A stretch of 64,000 bases of DNA from Paracoccus liaowanqingii (GTDB taxonomy: Bacteria; Pseudomonadota; Alphaproteobacteria; Rhodobacterales; Rhodobacteraceae), in assembly GCF_004683865.2 (NCBI RefSeq), contig NZ_CP038439.1:1156501-1220500 (forward strand). The letters run 5' to 3'. How positions within the stretch are numbered: position 1 is the first letter of the stretch; every line of letters starts with the position of its first letter. This document shows positions 17,453 through 30,881 of this stretch, piece after piece. The notes below the pieces were generated by a model, which was not told where the DNA came from, searched no databases, and worked only from the letters and a program-made list of their open reading frames with translations. The position numbers and the translations under genes are program-made.

Positions 17453-18519
17453 GAACCTATCTGGACTGGAACGCCACCACGCCGCTGCGCCCCGAGGTCA
17501 AGGAGGCGATCATCGAGGCGCTGGAGTTGTCGGGCAATCCCTCGTCGGTCCATGCCGAGGGGCGGGCGGCCAAGATGGCGCTGGAACGCGCGCGCGAGCA
17601 GATCGCGGCGGCCCTGGGGGCCGAGGGGGCCGATCTGGTCTTCACCTCGGGCACGACCGAGGCCGCGTCGATGGTGCTGGGGCAGGGGGGATACCTGTGC
17701 GCGCCGACCGAGCACAGCGCGATCAAGGTCTGGTGCGATCCGGTCCTGCCGGTGGACCAGAACGGCATCGTGACGGTGACCGACCCCGCGCGCACCAGCC
17801 TGCAGCTGGCCAACAACGAGACGGGCGTGATGCAGGACCTGCCGCAGGGGCTGCACAGCAGCGACCTGACGCAGGCCTTCGGCAAGGTGCCCTTCGCCTT
17901 CAATTGGCTGGGCCTGACGGCGGGCTTCGTCAGCGCGCACAAGCTGGGCGGGCCCAAGGGCATCGGCGCGCTGGTCCTGAAGAAGGGCACCGAGATCCCC
18001 GCGCTGATCCGGGGCGGCGGGCAGGAACAGGGCCGCCGCGCAGGCACCGAGAACCTGATCGGCATCCTGGCCTTCGCCGCCGCCGCCGCGGCCGCGCAGC
18101 GCGACCTGGAGGCCGGGATCTGGGATCAGGTCGCCGAGCGCCGCGACGCGCTGGAGGCGCGGCTCTGCGACATTGCGCCCGAGGCGGTGATCGCCGGAAA
18201 GGGGGCGCGGCGCTTGCCGAACACGACCTGCCTTCTTACATCGGGATGGAAGGGCGAAACCCAGGTCATGCAGATGGATCTGGCCGGATTTGCGATCTCG
18301 GCAGGCTCGGCCTGTTCGTCGGGCAAGGTCCGGGCCAGTGGCGCTTTGCAGGCCATGGGGTTCGACGATCAGCTTTCGCAATCGGCGATCCGGATCTCGA
18401 TAAGCCCGACTTTGGGCGACGATCAGATCAACCGATTTGCGGATGCCTGGGAAAAGGCGTATTCACGCTGGCGCGACAGGACTGGTCCGGCGATACGGCC
18501 GACCACCGAGGAAGGATAG
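17449..18519 (+). CDS. Cysteine desulfurase (IscS/NifS-type) at head of suf cluster
   Basis: A 356-residue PLP-dependent aminotransferase-fold enzyme that removes sulfur from cysteine for iron-sulfur cluster assembly. YLDWNATTPLRPE is the N-terminal signature, SAHKLGGPKGIGAL holds the PLP lysine, and GSACSSGKVRASGAL holds the persulfide Cys. The order of motifs is that of the IscS/NifS class I group rather than SufS, which is present separately at the cluster's other end. The ATG overlaps the coaBC stop, and sufB begins 3 bp after its stop, so it is clearly in the operon. It is short for IscS (about 400 residues), and the segment with the substrate histidine region (TQAFGKVPFAFNWLGL) is unusual, so activity may differ. 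Confidence 0.88.
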   Translation: MRTYLDWNATTPLRPEVKEAIIEALELSGNPSSVHAEGRAAKMALERAREQIAAALGAEGADLVFTSGTTEAASMVLGQGGYLCAPTEHSAIKVWCDPVLPVDQNGIVTVTDPARTSLQLANNETGVMQDLPQGLHSSDLTQAFGKVPFAFNWLGLTAGFVSAHKLGGPKGIGALVLKKGTEIPALIRGGGQEQGRRAGTENLIGILAFAAAAAAAQRDLEAGIWDQVAERRDALEARLCDIAPEAVIAGKGARRLPNTTCLLTSGWKGETQVMQMDLAGFAISAGSACSSGKVRASGALQAMGFDDQLSQSAIRISISPTLGDDQINRFADAWEKAYSRWRDRTGPAIRPTTEEG

Positions 18520-18522
18520 ACG

Positions 18523-20043
<1,521 letters not shown>

Positions 20044-20050
20044 TCCCCTT

Positions 20051-20074
20051 CGGCCGGGCCCCTGTGCCCGGCCG
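20051..20074 (+). terminator. Intercistronic hairpin between sufB and sufC
   Basis: A perfect 8-bp stem (CGGCCGGG / CCCGGCCG) with an 8-base loop sits 7 bp after the sufB stop. No T-run follows, so it is more likely an mRNA-stabilising or partial-attenuation hairpin than a full terminator. It could set sufB and sufC expression ratios. Confidence 0.45.
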
Positions 20075-20122
20075 CATACCCTTCACGGCGCCCCTGCGGC
20101 GCTTTCGCCGTTTGAGGATATT

Positions 20123-20877
<755 letters not shown>

Positions 20878-20878
<1 letters not shown>

Positions 20879-22212
20879 TGCCCGATCTGGCTGTCAAACC
20901 CATCGACGAGGTGACCCCGCAGGTCAGCGGCACGCCCAAGGCGGCGGGTACGCTGGACGCACGTGTGGCCGCGCTCGACCTGCCGCGCGACGGCTTTGCC
21001 ATGGCGGCGCGGATCGATGCCTTGGCGCGGCTGCGCGCCATGGGCCTGCCCGCCCCCCGCGACGAATACTGGCGCTATACCGATCCGCGACCGTTCAATG
21101 CCCCCGAGGCGCAGGCCCTGCCCATCGTCGGCGGCCCGGAATCGCCCCTGTTCGCATCGCGCGACAAGCTGACGCTGGTCTTCGTGGACGGTGTCTTCGA
21201 CGCCGCCGCCTCGGACGATCCGGCGCTGGACGGGGTCGAGATCACCGTGCTGGCGGATGCGGGTGCAGGCCACTGGGCCGAGGATCTGTACGGCACGCTG
21301 GAGGCTGCGGGCCAGTTCCCGGTCCGCCGTCCCTTCGCGGTGCTCAACACCGCCGCCGCCCGCGACGGGCTGCTGATCCGCGTGACCGGCACGCCCTCCA
21401 AGCCCGTGCATGTGCTGCACCGGCGCGGGACGGATGCGGCGGATGCGGTCTGGCACCATGTCATCCGCGTCGAGGCGGGCGCCGAGCTGACGCTGCTGGA
21501 AAGCGGGACGGTCGGCGCGCGCTCCAACGGCGTGATCGAGGCGGATCTGGCGCCGGGCGCCAAGCTGCACCACATCGCCGCCAAGCGCGCCAACGATCCC
21601 AAGGTCGGCCTGTCGCACCTGTTCGCCCGCGTCCAGGACGAGGCGTCGCTGAAAAGCTTCACCCTTGCCGTGAACGGGCGCCAGATGCGCCACGAGGCGG
21701 TCATCGACATGGTCGGCGACGATGCCGTGGCGCATATCGCGGCGGCGGTGATGGGCGACGGCCATGTCGGGCCGTTCCACCACGACGACACGGTCTTCAT
21801 CACCCATGCGGGGCTGCGCGGCGAAAGCCGCCAGGTCTTCAAGAAGGTGCTGCGCAACGGTGCGACCGGCGTGTTCCAAGGCAAGATCCTGGTCAAGCAG
21901 GGCGCGCAGAAGACCGACGGCTACCAGATCAGCCAGGCGCTGCTGCTGGACGAGGCCAGCCAGTTCCTGGCCAAGCCCGAGCTGGAGATCTATGCCGACG
22001 ACGTGAAATGCTCGCACGGCTCGACCACCGGGGCGATCGACGACGAGGCGCTGTTCTACCTGCGCTCTCGCGGGGTGCCGCGCGACCGGGCCATCGTGTT
22101 CCTGGTGCTGTCCTTCCTGGCCGACGCGCTGCAGGAGGTCGAGGATGAAAGCCTGCGGGACGAGATCAACGAACGGCTGGACGCGTGGCTGACCGACCAA
22201 CCGCTGAACTAG
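20878..22212 (+). CDS. sufD: Fe-S cluster assembly protein SufD
   Basis: A 444-residue SufD that partners SufB and SufC in the cytosolic SufBC2D complex, needed for iron acquisition. The N-terminal ARLRAMGLPAPRDEYWRYTDP motif and the C-terminal beta-helix signature YADDVKCSHGSTTGAIDDEA are typical; the conserved CSHGST contains the histidine that pairs with SufB Cys. The ATG at 20878 shares a base with the sufC stop, showing translational coupling. Confidence 0.97.
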
Positions 22213-22229
22213 GCCGCCCGCGCGGCGGC

Positions 22230-22703
22230 ATGGTGCTGCGCGTGCTGGAAAGCTGGTGGGCGCCGCGCCGGGTGGTGCGGGGCCTGTCGGGGATGCCCGA
22301 CCGGGTGCTGCTGGTCGTGCTGATGCTGGCCATGCTGATCACGCTGATCGGGCAGGCGCCGGGGCTAGCCCGGGCGGCGCAGCTGGACCCCTCGGTCCCG
22401 CTGGACGCCCGGATCGCCGGGGCGGCGATGGGCACGATCTTCATGATACCGCTGCTGGCCTATGGGGTGGCGGGGCTGACCGGACTGCTGTCGCGGCTGA
22501 CCCCATGGCGGCTGGACCCGCGCCACGCCCGGCTGGCGCTGTTCTGGGCGCTGCTGGCGGCCTCTCCGGCGACGCTGCTGGCCGGGATGGTGGCGGGGCT
22601 GATCGGTCCCTCCGCCGCACTGACCCTGACCCGCACCGTGGCGGGCCTGGGATTTTTCATCATCTGGGGCGCCGGGATCGCGGCGTTGGCAAGACGCACA
22701 TGA
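22230..22703 (+). CDS. Small membrane protein of Yip1-like type
   Basis: A 157-residue protein with four or five predicted transmembrane helices, starting with LRVLESWWAPRRVVRGLSGM, a short amphipathic head as in bacterial Yip1-domain proteins. Role unknown; this gene and the next are a conserved insertion in suf operons of Rhodobacterales as far as I recall. I chose the ATG at 22230 because an in-frame GTG at 22185 would lie inside sufD. Its stop overlaps the next gene's start (ATGA). Confidence 0.7.
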   Translation: MVLRVLESWWAPRRVVRGLSGMPDRVLLVVLMLAMLITLIGQAPGLARAAQLDPSVPLDARIAGAAMGTIFMIPLLAYGVAGLTGLLSRLTPWRLDPRHARLALFWALLAASPATLLAGMVAGLIGPSAALTLTRTVAGLGFFIIWGAGIAALARRT

Positions 22704-23293
22704 CCTTTGACGATTTCAAGGCGCTGGTCGGACAGACCCTGCGCGACCCCCAGGCCGCTGCCGCCCTGCTGATCGGGCAGGGATGGCCGATGCAGCTGCG
22801 CTGGATGGCACTGGCGCTGGCCGTGTCGCTGTCGGGCCTGCTGGCCTATGTCTCGACGCTGATCTTTTCCGTGCCCGAGGGCGAGGCCGCGACGGTCTTC
22901 ACCATCAGCGAGCAGCCGCTGGTCCTGGCCGGGCTGCAGTTGGTGGCGATCGTCTTGGGCGCCGGGCTGATGACCGGCATCGGGCGCATGTTCGGCGGCA
23001 CCGGCCGTTTCGAGGACGCGCTGCTGCTGACCGTCTGGATCGAGGTCATGCTGCTGATCGTGCAGGTGATCCAGATCGTGCTGTCGCTGGTGCTACCGGC
23101 CGCGGCGGGCATCCTGGGGATCCTGGCCATCGCGATGTTCCTGTGGCTGACGGTCCAGTTCACCAAGGCGCTGCACGGCTTCACCAGCGGGCCCAAGGTG
23201 CTTCTGGTGATGTTCGGCACGCTGCTGGTGATGGGTTTCGTGCTGTCCTTCCTCATGGCCGCGATGGGCCTCATGCCGGAGATGCCGCAATGA
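22700..23293 (+). CDS. Yip1 domain membrane protein
   Basis: A 197-residue membrane protein beginning MTFDDFKALVGQTLRDPQAA, then about five hydrophobic helices (ALALAVSLSGLLAYVSTLIF; GLQLVAIVLGAGLMTGIGRM; VWIEVMLLIVQVIQIVLSLV; and two more). The FKALVGQTLRDP head and GGxGRFEDALLL loop fit bacterial Yip1-domain proteins. It overlaps both neighbours by four bases (ATGA at each end), so it is translated as part of the suf operon. Function in cluster assembly is not established; a role in membrane delivery or iron transport is speculation. Confidence 0.75.
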   Translation: MTFDDFKALVGQTLRDPQAAAALLIGQGWPMQLRWMALALAVSLSGLLAYVSTLIFSVPEGEAATVFTISEQPLVLAGLQLVAIVLGAGLMTGIGRMFGGTGRFEDALLLTVWIEVMLLIVQVIQIVLSLVLPAAAGILGILAIAMFLWLTVQFTKALHGFTSGPKVLLVMFGTLLVMGFVLSFLMAAMGLMPEMPQ

Positions 23294-24501
23294 GCTTTGA
23301 CGTTCAGGCCGTCCGCGCCGACTTTCCGATCCTGTCCCGGCAGGTGAACGGCAAGCCCCTCGTCTATCTGGACAATGGCGCCAGCGCGCAGAAGCCCCGC
23401 GTGGTGATCGACGCGATCAGCCGCGCCTATGAGGGCGAATATGCCAATGTCCACCGGGGCCTGCATTACCTGTCGAACCTGGCCACCGATAATTACGAAC
23501 GGGTCCGCGCCACCATCGCGCGCTTCCTGAACGCCCCGCGCGAGGACGAGGTGATCTTCACCTCCGGCTCGACCGAGGCGCTGAACATGGTCAGCTATGG
23601 CTGGGCCGCCCCGCGCCTGCAGGCGGGCGACGAGATCCTGCTGTCGGTCATGGAACATCATGCCAACATCGTGCCGTGGCATTTCCTGCGCGAGCGGCAG
23701 GGCGTGGTGCTGAACTGGGTCGAGCCGGACCCCGATGGCAGCCTGCCCGCCGAAAAGGTGCTGGCCGCGATCACCCCGCGCACCAAGATGATCGCCGTCA
23801 CCCACATGTCCAACGTCACCGGCACCGTGGTCGACATCGCCGCGATCCGCGCGGGCACCGACCTGCCGCTGGTCGTCGACGGATCGCAGGCGGCGGTGCA
23901 CATGCGGGTGGACCTGTCGACGCTCGGTGCGGATTTCTACTGCATCACCGGGCACAAGCTGTATGGCCCCTCGGGGTCGGGCGCGATCTGGATCAAGGCC
24001 GACCGTCAGGCCGAGATGCGCCCCTTCATGGGCGGCGGCGACATGATCCGCACCGTGGGGCGCGACGTCATCACCTATGCCGACCCGCCGCTGCGCTTCG
24101 AGGCGGGCACGCCGGGCATCGTGAACCAGATCGGCCTGGGCGCCGCGCTGGACTACATGATGGAGCTGGGGATGGACAATATCGCCGCGCACGAGCGCGC
24201 CTTGCGCGACTATGCCCGCGACCGGTTGCGCAGCCTCAACTGGCTGCAGATCCACGGCGATGCGGCGGACAAGGGCGCGATCTTCTCGATGACGATGGAG
24301 GGGGCGCATGCGCATGACATCTCGACCATCCTCGACAAGAAGGGGATCGCGGTGCGCGCGGGCAGCCATTGCGCGATGCCGCTGATGGAGTTCATGGGCG
24401 TCTCTGCCAGCGCCCGCGCCAGCTTCGGGATGTACAACACGCAGGCAGAAGTGGACGCGCTGGTCGAAGGATTGACCTTCTGCCGCGAGCTTTTCGCCTG
24501 A
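23290..24501 (+). CDS. sufS: SufS-type cysteine desulfurase/selenocysteine lyase
   Basis: A 403-residue class II cysteine desulfurase that supplies sulfur to the Suf system. The N-terminal VYLDNGASAQKPRVVIDA, the PLP lysine segment YCITGHKLYGPSGSGAIW, and the catalytic Cys in RAGSHCAMPLMEFMGV are all present. The C-terminus SARASFGMYNTQAEVDALVEGL is standard. Its start overlaps the Yip1 gene stop. Having both an IscS-like and a SufS-type desulfurase in one operon is common in alphaproteobacteria. Confidence 0.97.
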   Translation: MSFDVQAVRADFPILSRQVNGKPLVYLDNGASAQKPRVVIDAISRAYEGEYANVHRGLHYLSNLATDNYERVRATIARFLNAPREDEVIFTSGSTEALNMVSYGWAAPRLQAGDEILLSVMEHHANIVPWHFLRERQGVVLNWVEPDPDGSLPAEKVLAAITPRTKMIAVTHMSNVTGTVVDIAAIRAGTDLPLVVDGSQAAVHMRVDLSTLGADFYCITGHKLYGPSGSGAIWIKADRQAEMRPFMGGGDMIRTVGRDVITYADPPLRFEAGTPGIVNQIGLGAALDYMMELGMDNIAAHERALRDYARDRLRSLNWLQIHGDAADKGAIFSMTMEGAHAHDISTILDKKGIAVRAGSHCAMPLMEFMGVSASARASFGMYNTQAEVDALVEGLTFCRELFA

Positions 24502-24603
24502 ATCTTGCAAAGATTCGGCAGGGTCTCGAAGAACCCCCGATAAATCTTGCCCGATCCCGGGAATGTCTGCATTTCTGACCCATCGTCAGCAATGGGGGCA
24601 GCA

Positions 24604-25821
24604 ATGGCCGAGGTTCTGGTTCTGGGTGCGGGAATGGTGGGCGTCTCGACGGCCTTGGCGCTGCAGGCGCGCGGCCATGACGTCACCATCGTGGAACGCG
24701 GCACGCCCGGGCGCGAGACCAGCTATGGCAATGCGGGCCTGATCCAGACCGAGGCGGTCGAGCCCTATGCCATGCCGCTGGCCCCCGGCGCGCTGCTGCA
24801 GATCGCCATGGGGCGCGGCTATGACGTGAAATGGACGCCGCAGGGCCTGCTGTCCCAGCTGGGCGCGGTCGCCACCTATGCGTGGAATTCTCGGCCTGCG
24901 GCGCACAAGCGCGCCTCGGTCACCTGGGGCAAGCTGATCCGGCAGTCGACCGACCGGCATGCGCCGCTGATCGCCGCTTCGGGCGCGGACAACATCATCC
25001 GCCGCAACGGCTATGTCGAGATCCACCGCACCCCCGCCCGCATGGACAAGGCCCGCAAGACGGCCGAGCGCTTCGCCACCGAATTCGGCGTGCAGGCGCG
25101 GCTGATGACCGGGGCCGAGCTGCGCGCGATGGAGCCGTCGATCCGGACCGAGGTCGAGGGCGCGACCCATTGGTCCGACAGCTGGAACTGCGCCGATCCG
25201 GGCGGTCTGGTCGCCAGCTATGCGGCGCTGTTCCAGAAGAACGGCGGGCGGATCGTGAACGGCGATGCGGGCGATCTGCACCGCAAGGGCGCGGCCTGGG
25301 TCGCCGACGAGGCCGAGGGCGAACATGCCGTCATCGCCCTCGGGCCATGGTCGCCGATGCTGACCGAGCGCTTCGGGCTGAAGGTGCCGATGGTCTTCAA
25401 GCGCGGCTATCACCGCCACTACCACATGGAGCTGCCGCCCCATCACCCGATCGCCGATTTCGGCAACTCGGTGGTGATGTCCCCCATGCGCCGGGGCTTG
25501 CGCATCGCCACCGCCGCCGAACTGACCCCTCATCCCCGCCTGTCGCCCCCGCAGCTGCGCCACGGCGAGAAGGCCGCGCGCGAGTTGTTCGACGTGGGCG
25601 CCCCGGTCGAGGCCGAACCCTGGACCGGCCGCCGCCCCTGCATGCCCGACATGCTGCCCGTGGTGGGGCGGATCCCCGACCAGCCGAACCTCTGGGGGCA
25701 TTTCGGGCATGGGCATCAGGGGTTCACCCTGGGCCCCGTCACCGCCGAGATCCTGGCCGACGAGCTGTCCGGCGGCGAGGGCTGGACCGAACTTCAGCCG
25801 TCGCGTCTGAAACGCGGTTGA
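24604..25821 (+). CDS. FAD-dependent oxidoreductase, D-amino-acid dehydrogenase-like
   Basis: A 405-residue DAO-family flavoprotein. [21 protein letters not shown] is the dinucleotide-binding GxGxxG loop, and [20 protein letters not shown] is the typical DadA continuation. The C-terminal [20 protein letters not shown] and [14 protein letters not shown] match DadA-like enzymes that oxidise D-amino acids or related amines and pass electrons to the respiratory chain. The substrate is not predictable. The ATG at 24604 follows GGGGGCAGCA; it lies 102 bp after sufS and is probably a separate unit. Confidence 0.85.
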   Translation: MAEVLVLGAGMVGVSTALALQARGHDVTIVERGTPGRETSYGNAGLIQTEAVEPYAMPLAPGALLQIAMGRGYDVKWTPQGLLSQLGAVATYAWNSRPAAHKRASVTWGKLIRQSTDRHAPLIAASGADNIIRRNGYVEIHRTPARMDKARKTAERFATEFGVQARLMTGAELRAMEPSIRTEVEGATHWSDSWNCADPGGLVASYAALFQKNGGRIVNGDAGDLHRKGAAWVADEAEGEHAVIALGPWSPMLTERFGLKVPMVFKRGYHRHYHMELPPHHPIADFGNSVVMSPMRRGLRIATAAELTPHPRLSPPQLRHGEKAARELFDVGAPVEAEPWTGRRPCMPDMLPVVGRIPDQPNLWGHFGHGHQGFTLGPVTAEILADELSGGEGWTELQPSRLKRG

Positions 25822-25858
25822 AACCGGGCGCGGGCCGACACATCTTGGGGTGAGTTTC

Positions 25859-25873
25859 GAACGGATCGGGAAC
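25859..25873. promoter_or_regulatory. LexA box of uvrB
   Basis: GAAC-GGATCGG-GAAC is a perfect match to the alphaproteobacterial LexA operator (GAAC-N7-GAAC, the complement of GTTC-N7-GTTC). It ends three bases before the uvrB ATG at 25877, so bound LexA would block initiation. This also argues that the GTG at 25850, which would place the box inside the coding region, is not the real start. Confidence 0.8.
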
Positions 25874-25876
25874 CCC

Positions 25877-28059
<2,183 letters not shown>

Positions 28060-28063
<4 letters not shown>

Positions 28064-28341
28064 CCGCAGGCGACGCGGGTGATCCAGCCCTTGGCGTCGA
28101 GGAACATGGTCAGGCGCGCGGGATTGTAGTCGCGCGTCATGACGCCGTCGGGCCCGACCTCGCGCTTGCGCAGGTTCGGCGGCAGGAAGACCTCGCCCAC
28201 ATTGCGGCCGACCAGTGCCTGGTGCTGGGCCGGGCTGCATTGCGTGGCGGGGATGTCATAGGGATTGCCCGCGCAGGCCCCGAGGGCCAGCAGCAGGGGG
28301 GCTGCGATCATCGACATCCGGGCGACGGGCAGAAGGGTCAT
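28060..28341 (-). CDS. I78-family peptidase inhibitor lipoprotein
   Basis: A 93-residue small lipoprotein: [13 protein letters not shown] gives a lipobox with Cys as the first mature residue. The mature part shows the inhibitor I78 pattern ([17 protein letters not shown], then [19 protein letters not shown] and a C-terminal Cys), a potato-inhibitor-I-like fold that blocks serine proteases. The ATG at 28341 is chosen over one 24 bp upstream because it gives a normal lipoprotein signal. It is probably anchored in the envelope, guarding against secreted proteases. Confidence 0.8.
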
Positions 28342-28420
28342 GATCACGTCTCTCTCATATGACAAGGTCGGTCGTCAGTGCCAACCTGTCGGCACGGAAC
28401 TGGTTCCCGGAGACCCTTGC

Positions 28421-28759
28421 ATGAAACGATCAGGACAGAAAGCGCTGCTGGCGCTGGCGGCCCTCTGGCCCGCGATGGGCCACGCCTCCAGCGAAGAGGC
28501 ATGGGAGGCGCTGCGCGACCGGCTGATCAGCGAATGCCAGCTGATGGGAGAGGCTGCGGCCCCCGGCGCCGCGGTCACCGTCACGCCGAACGAGATCGGA
28601 TCCGAGGGGTTCGCGGTGGCCCTTGTGACCACGTGGGGCGAAGGGGCAGGGAGCCTGCCCGAGCTGGCGGTCTGCCTGATGGACAAGCGCAGCGGAGTGG
28701 TCGAGCTGTCGACGGCCTTCTTCGATCTGCCGGACCTGTCGCCCACCGCCCCGGACTAG
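28421..28759 (+). CDS. Exported hypothetical protein
   Basis: A 112-residue protein with a Sec signal peptide (KRSGQKALLALAALWPAMGHA, cut after GHA) and a small mature domain containing a pair of cysteines (SECQLMG and LAVCLMDK) that may form a disulfide in the periplasm. I do not recognise a family. A moderate ribosome site (CCGGAG) precedes the ATG. A strong convergent terminator lies just downstream. Confidence 0.6.
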   Translation: MKRSGQKALLALAALWPAMGHASSEEAWEALRDRLISECQLMGEAAAPGAAVTVTPNEIGSEGFAVALVTTWGEGAGSLPELAVCLMDKRSGVVELSTAFFDLPDLSPTAPD

Positions 28760-28761
28760 GG

Positions 28762-28794
28762 CAGGCGGCGCCCGGTGGGTCCGGGCGCCGCCTG
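28762..28794. terminator. Bidirectional terminator hairpin
   Basis: A perfect 14-bp GC stem (CAGGCGGCGCCCGG and its complement) with loop TGGGT lies between the converging ends of the exported protein gene and sodC. It has no long T-run but sits exactly where a shared terminator is expected. Confidence 0.65.
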
Positions 28795-28799
28795 TCGCC

Positions 28800-29366
28800 T
28801 CACTCGGCGGCGCTCAGCACGCCGCAGGCCAGACGGGGTCCGGCATGGCCGGCGGGCTGGCCCTGATAGTCGTCGGCATGAGCGTGAATGATGAAGCCGG
28901 TGCCGTCCTCGTCATCCAGCACCTCGGCGCTCAGGCCGGGGATGAAATGCTCGACCATCACCGCGCCGCTTTCGGGCACGTGCAGGTTCGGCATGTCGCC
29001 GATATGGGGGCCGTTCTCGGACAGCACGCCATGCTCCTCGCCGTCCAGCGCCAGATGGCCGCCGGCGGTCTCGTAGTCGGGGGCGTCGCAGGCGCCGGTC
29101 TGGTGCAGGTGCACGGCGACGATGCCCGGGGGCAGGTCGGTCAGGGCCAGCGTCACGACGCTGACGCCCGACGGGGTCGGCTGCACGGTGATCGAGCCGT
29201 GGTCCGTGCCCTCGGGGCCCTGGACGCTGGCCGAGAAGGCGCCGCCCAGGGTGCTCAGATCGGGCCCGGTGGCCTCGTGGCCCATGGGTTGGGCGTCCTG
29301 CGCGGCAACGGCGCCTGCGGACAGCAGCAGGGCGGTCAGGGCGGGGGCGATCATGCGTCTGGTCAT
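28800..29366 (-). CDS. sodC: Periplasmic Cu/Zn superoxide dismutase
   Basis: A 188-residue secreted SodC: signal peptide MIAPALTALLLSAGAVAAQ, then the Cu/Zn fold. Copper and zinc ligands are seen in VAVHLHQTGACDAP, AGGHLALDGEEHG, NGPHIGDMPNLHV and IIHAHADDYQGQPAGHAGPR, with the disulfide partner in LACGVL. It converts superoxide to peroxide outside the cytoplasm. The start at 29366 is supported by GGAGGACCTTCC just upstream on this strand. Confidence 0.95.
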   Translation of the reverse strand: MTRRMIAPALTALLLSAGAVAAQDAQPMGHEATGPDLSTLGGAFSASVQGPEGTDHGSITVQPTPSGVSVVTLALTDLPPGIVAVHLHQTGACDAPDYETAGGHLALDGEEHGVLSENGPHIGDMPNLHVPESGAVMVEHFIPGLSAEVLDDEDGTGFIIHAHADDYQGQPAGHAGPRLACGVLSAAE

Positions 29367-29487
29367 CGGAAGGTCCTCCTTTGGCGATGTCACGGGCAAC
29401 GCGGGGCCCCGCGCGATGTTCCGGGGGGCTTGATCCGGCAGGCGGGATTGGCGATATACGGAGACAGCTTTTCCCGAAGGACATCCC

Positions 29488-29799
29488 ATGATCGTGCGCA
29501 TCTATCAGCCCGCCCGCACCGCGATGCAGTCCGGCACCGCCAAGACCAAGGGATGGGTGCTGGAATTCCCGCCCGCGGACGCGCGCGAGATCGACCCGCT
29601 GATGGGCTGGACCAGCAGCGAGGACACGCAGAGCCAGGTCCGCCTGCGCTTCGACAGCCGCAAGCAGGCCGAGGATTACGCCCGCGACCACGGTCTGGAT
29701 TTCGTCGTGCAGGAACCGCACCGCCGCGCCGCCAATGTCCGCCCGCGCGGCTATGGCGAGAATTTCGCCACAGACCGCCGGGCCACCTGGACGCATTGA
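29488..29799 (+). CDS. NDUFS4-like NADH dehydrogenase accessory subunit
   Basis: A 103-residue ETC complex I subunit (NDUFS4 / AQDQ family), an accessory protein of alphaproteobacterial and mitochondrial complex I. The pattern [36 protein letters not shown] and [17 protein letters not shown] is diagnostic. It acts at the matrix-side arm of complex I. A ribosome site (CCGAAGGACATCCC) precedes the ATG. Confidence 0.92.
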   Translation: MIVRIYQPARTAMQSGTAKTKGWVLEFPPADAREIDPLMGWTSSEDTQSQVRLRFDSRKQAEDYARDHGLDFVVQEPHRRAANVRPRGYGENFATDRRATWTH

Positions 29800-29995
29800 G
29801 GCCCCGCGCGGTCCCCGAAAGCCCGGCGGACGGGCTGCGGGACAAAATGCCGCGCGCGACTGTCTGCCTGTCGAAAAGACGTGCAATCGGCGGTGAACCG
29901 ATCCACGATGGCCCCATGTTGACGGCGACGATCGGGGATCACTTCCCGGGACGCTGCCATCCCGCCCCGGTCGGAACCCAAGCGCGCAGGTACTG

Positions 29996-30877
29996 ATGAG
30001 ACGAGACGTCGACACCCTTCACCAGGACCTGCTGCAGACCCGATTGCAGGACATCTCGCGGGGCTTCGACGCCGTGTCCGACCCGCTTGGTCGGGCCATG
30101 CGCGACGCGGTCCTGTCCTCGGGCAAGCGCTTCCGGGGGATGCTGCTGCTGCTGGCCGCCGATGCCTCGGGCGGGGTGGGCGAGACGATGGTCGACGCCG
30201 CCTGCGCGATCGAGATGGTCCATGCCGCCTCGCTGGTCTTCGACGACATGCCCTGCATGGACGACGCCGCGCTGCGCCGGGGCCAGCCCGCGACCCATAT
30301 CGCCCATGGCGAAAGCCGGGCGCTGCTGGCCGGGATCGCGCTGATCACCGAGGCGATGGCGGTGCTGGCCACCGCGCGGGGCGCCGATGGCGCGACGCGG
30401 GCGCAGCTGGTGCGGATCCTGACGCGCGCGCTCGGGCCGCAGGGGCTGTGCGCGGGTCAGGACCTGGACCTGCATGCCGACAAGAGCGATGCGGGGATCG
30501 AGCGCGAGCAGGACCTGAAGACCGGCGTGCTGTTCGTGGCGGGGCTGGAGATGCTGGCCGTCGTCAAGGATTTCGACGCCGAGGACAAGGACCAGATGAT
30601 CGCCTTCGGCCGCCAGCTGGGCCGGGTGTTCCAGTCCTATGACGATCTGCTGGATGTGATCGGCGACAGCAAGGCCCTGGGCAAGGAGCCCGGCCGCGAT
30701 CAGGCCGCGCCTGGCCCCAAGCGCGGGCTGCTGGCGGTGGCCGATCTGCAGCAGGTGTCGCGCCATTACGCGGCCAGCCGGGCGCAGCTGGATGCGATGC
30801 TGCGCAGCAAGCGGCTGCAGGCACCCGAGATCGCGGCGCTGCTGGAACGCGTGCTGCCCTATCGCGCCAGCGCCTGA
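29996..30877 (+). CDS. crtE: Geranylgeranyl diphosphate synthase
   Basis: A 293-residue trans-prenyltransferase that builds GGPP, the C20 precursor of carotenoids. The first aspartate-rich motif is FDDMPCMDDAALRRG (about residue 82), the second is SYDDLLDVIGD (about residue 212), and SSGKRFRGMLLLLAAD is the usual N-terminal block. It faces the crtB gene with only 4 bp between their stops, as in known Paracoccus astaxanthin clusters where crtE is transcribed opposite to the rest. The 196-bp gap upstream presumably carries its promoter. Confidence 0.96.
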   Translation: MRRDVDTLHQDLLQTRLQDISRGFDAVSDPLGRAMRDAVLSSGKRFRGMLLLLAADASGGVGETMVDAACAIEMVHAASLVFDDMPCMDDAALRRGQPATHIAHGESRALLAGIALITEAMAVLATARGADGATRAQLVRILTRALGPQGLCAGQDLDLHADKSDAGIEREQDLKTGVLFVAGLEMLAVVKDFDAEDKDQMIAFGRQLGRVFQSYDDLLDVIGDSKALGKEPGRDQAAPGPKRGLLAVADLQQVSRHYAASRAQLDAMLRSKRLQAPEIAALLERVLPYRASA

Positions 30878-30881
30878 GCGG

